From positions 1 through 5,182 of the forward strand of contig JAJNBN010000315.1 in NCBI GenBank assembly GCA_021156225.1: DNA of 5,182 bases, read 5' to 3'. The notes under the pieces were generated by a model. That model did not search any database and was not told the DNA's origin. It saw only the letters and a list, made by a program, of their open reading frames with translations. How positions within the stretch are numbered: position 1 is the first letter of the stretch; every line of letters starts with the position of its first letter. The stretch comes from Verrucomicrobiota bacterium (GTDB taxonomy: Bacteria; Verrucomicrobiota; Verrucomicrobiia; Limisphaerales; JAEYXS01). Shown piece after piece: positions 5,093 through 5,182 of the stretch. The position numbers and the translations under genes are program-made.

Positions 5093-5182
5093 TAACGGAT
5101 ATTAGGGCAAAATGAGACGGGGACTAGCATGGCAGAACGGATGGATGGGGGTTTCACTTGTGATTTGAGATTACGCTTGGCC
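5093..5182 (-). repeat. 90-nt intergenic repeat, copy 2 (cut by window edge)
   Basis: This copy aligns without gaps to 4669-4758 and reaches exactly the end of the window, so its outer boundary is unknown. It ends 14 nt before the ATG at 5078. Unlike copy 1, its GTTA is followed by CAA rather than GGC, so the R'-like box is degenerate here. Confidence 0.7.

Overview
The window reads as a piece of a Gram-negative, GC-rich environmental bacterium. A member of the Verrucomicrobiota or a related PVC lineage is my best guess (low confidence). The reasons are weak or absent Shine-Dalgarno sequences at many starts, a cysteine-poor FmdB-like protein of a type I associate with PVC genomes, lipoprotein-type small hypotheticals, and an eroded TTTACGA-type intergenic repeat. 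No rRNA, tRNA, CRISPR array or transposase is visible.

Layout. Positions 2-382 (+) hold the 3' end of a glycerophosphodiester phosphodiesterase-like gene. It converges, with only 25 bp between, on a compact arsenic-resistance operon on the minus strand, transcribed right to left: arsR (2769-3146), arsD (2434-2766), arsA (635-2437) and a small FmdB-like protein with a Cys/Gly tail (408-638). Every junction carries an ATGA (stop/start) sequence, so the genes look translationally coupled. A perfect 7-bp inverted repeat (3159-3178) sits on the predicted -10 and spacer in front of arsR and is the obvious ArsR operator. No arsenite pump (arsB/acr3) or arsenate reductase gene lies in the operon.

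From 3186 to 3464 there is a gene-free stretch with an AT-rich TTTACGA repeat and a cluster of three GC-rich hairpins. To the right come three minus-strand genes in the same orientation: a DUF6882-like protein (3465-3998), a putative OB-fold lipoprotein (4063-4659) and a 68-aa lipoprotein (4872-5078). The first two are preceded by GTTAGGCC boxes shortly before their start codons, paired with GTGCCC(TT)TAAAC-type boxes just after the preceding gene. The gene starts at 4659 and 5078 are both preceded by a 90-nt element that aligns without gaps at about 68% identity (hand count). Together this looks like a small mobile cassette array with attC-like sites, or at least a repeated intergenic element; no integrase is in view, so this is inference.

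How the genes work together. ArsR represses its own operon until As(III)/Sb(III) binds its thiols. ArsD then carries As(III) to ArsA, the two-domain ATPase that energises an efflux pump, which here must be encoded elsewhere. The fourth gene product has lost both zinc-ribbon CxxC knuckles but ends in four cysteines, while this ArsD lacks the C-terminal Cys pairs of its R773 homologue. A metalloid-binding accessory role is therefore attractive but unproven.
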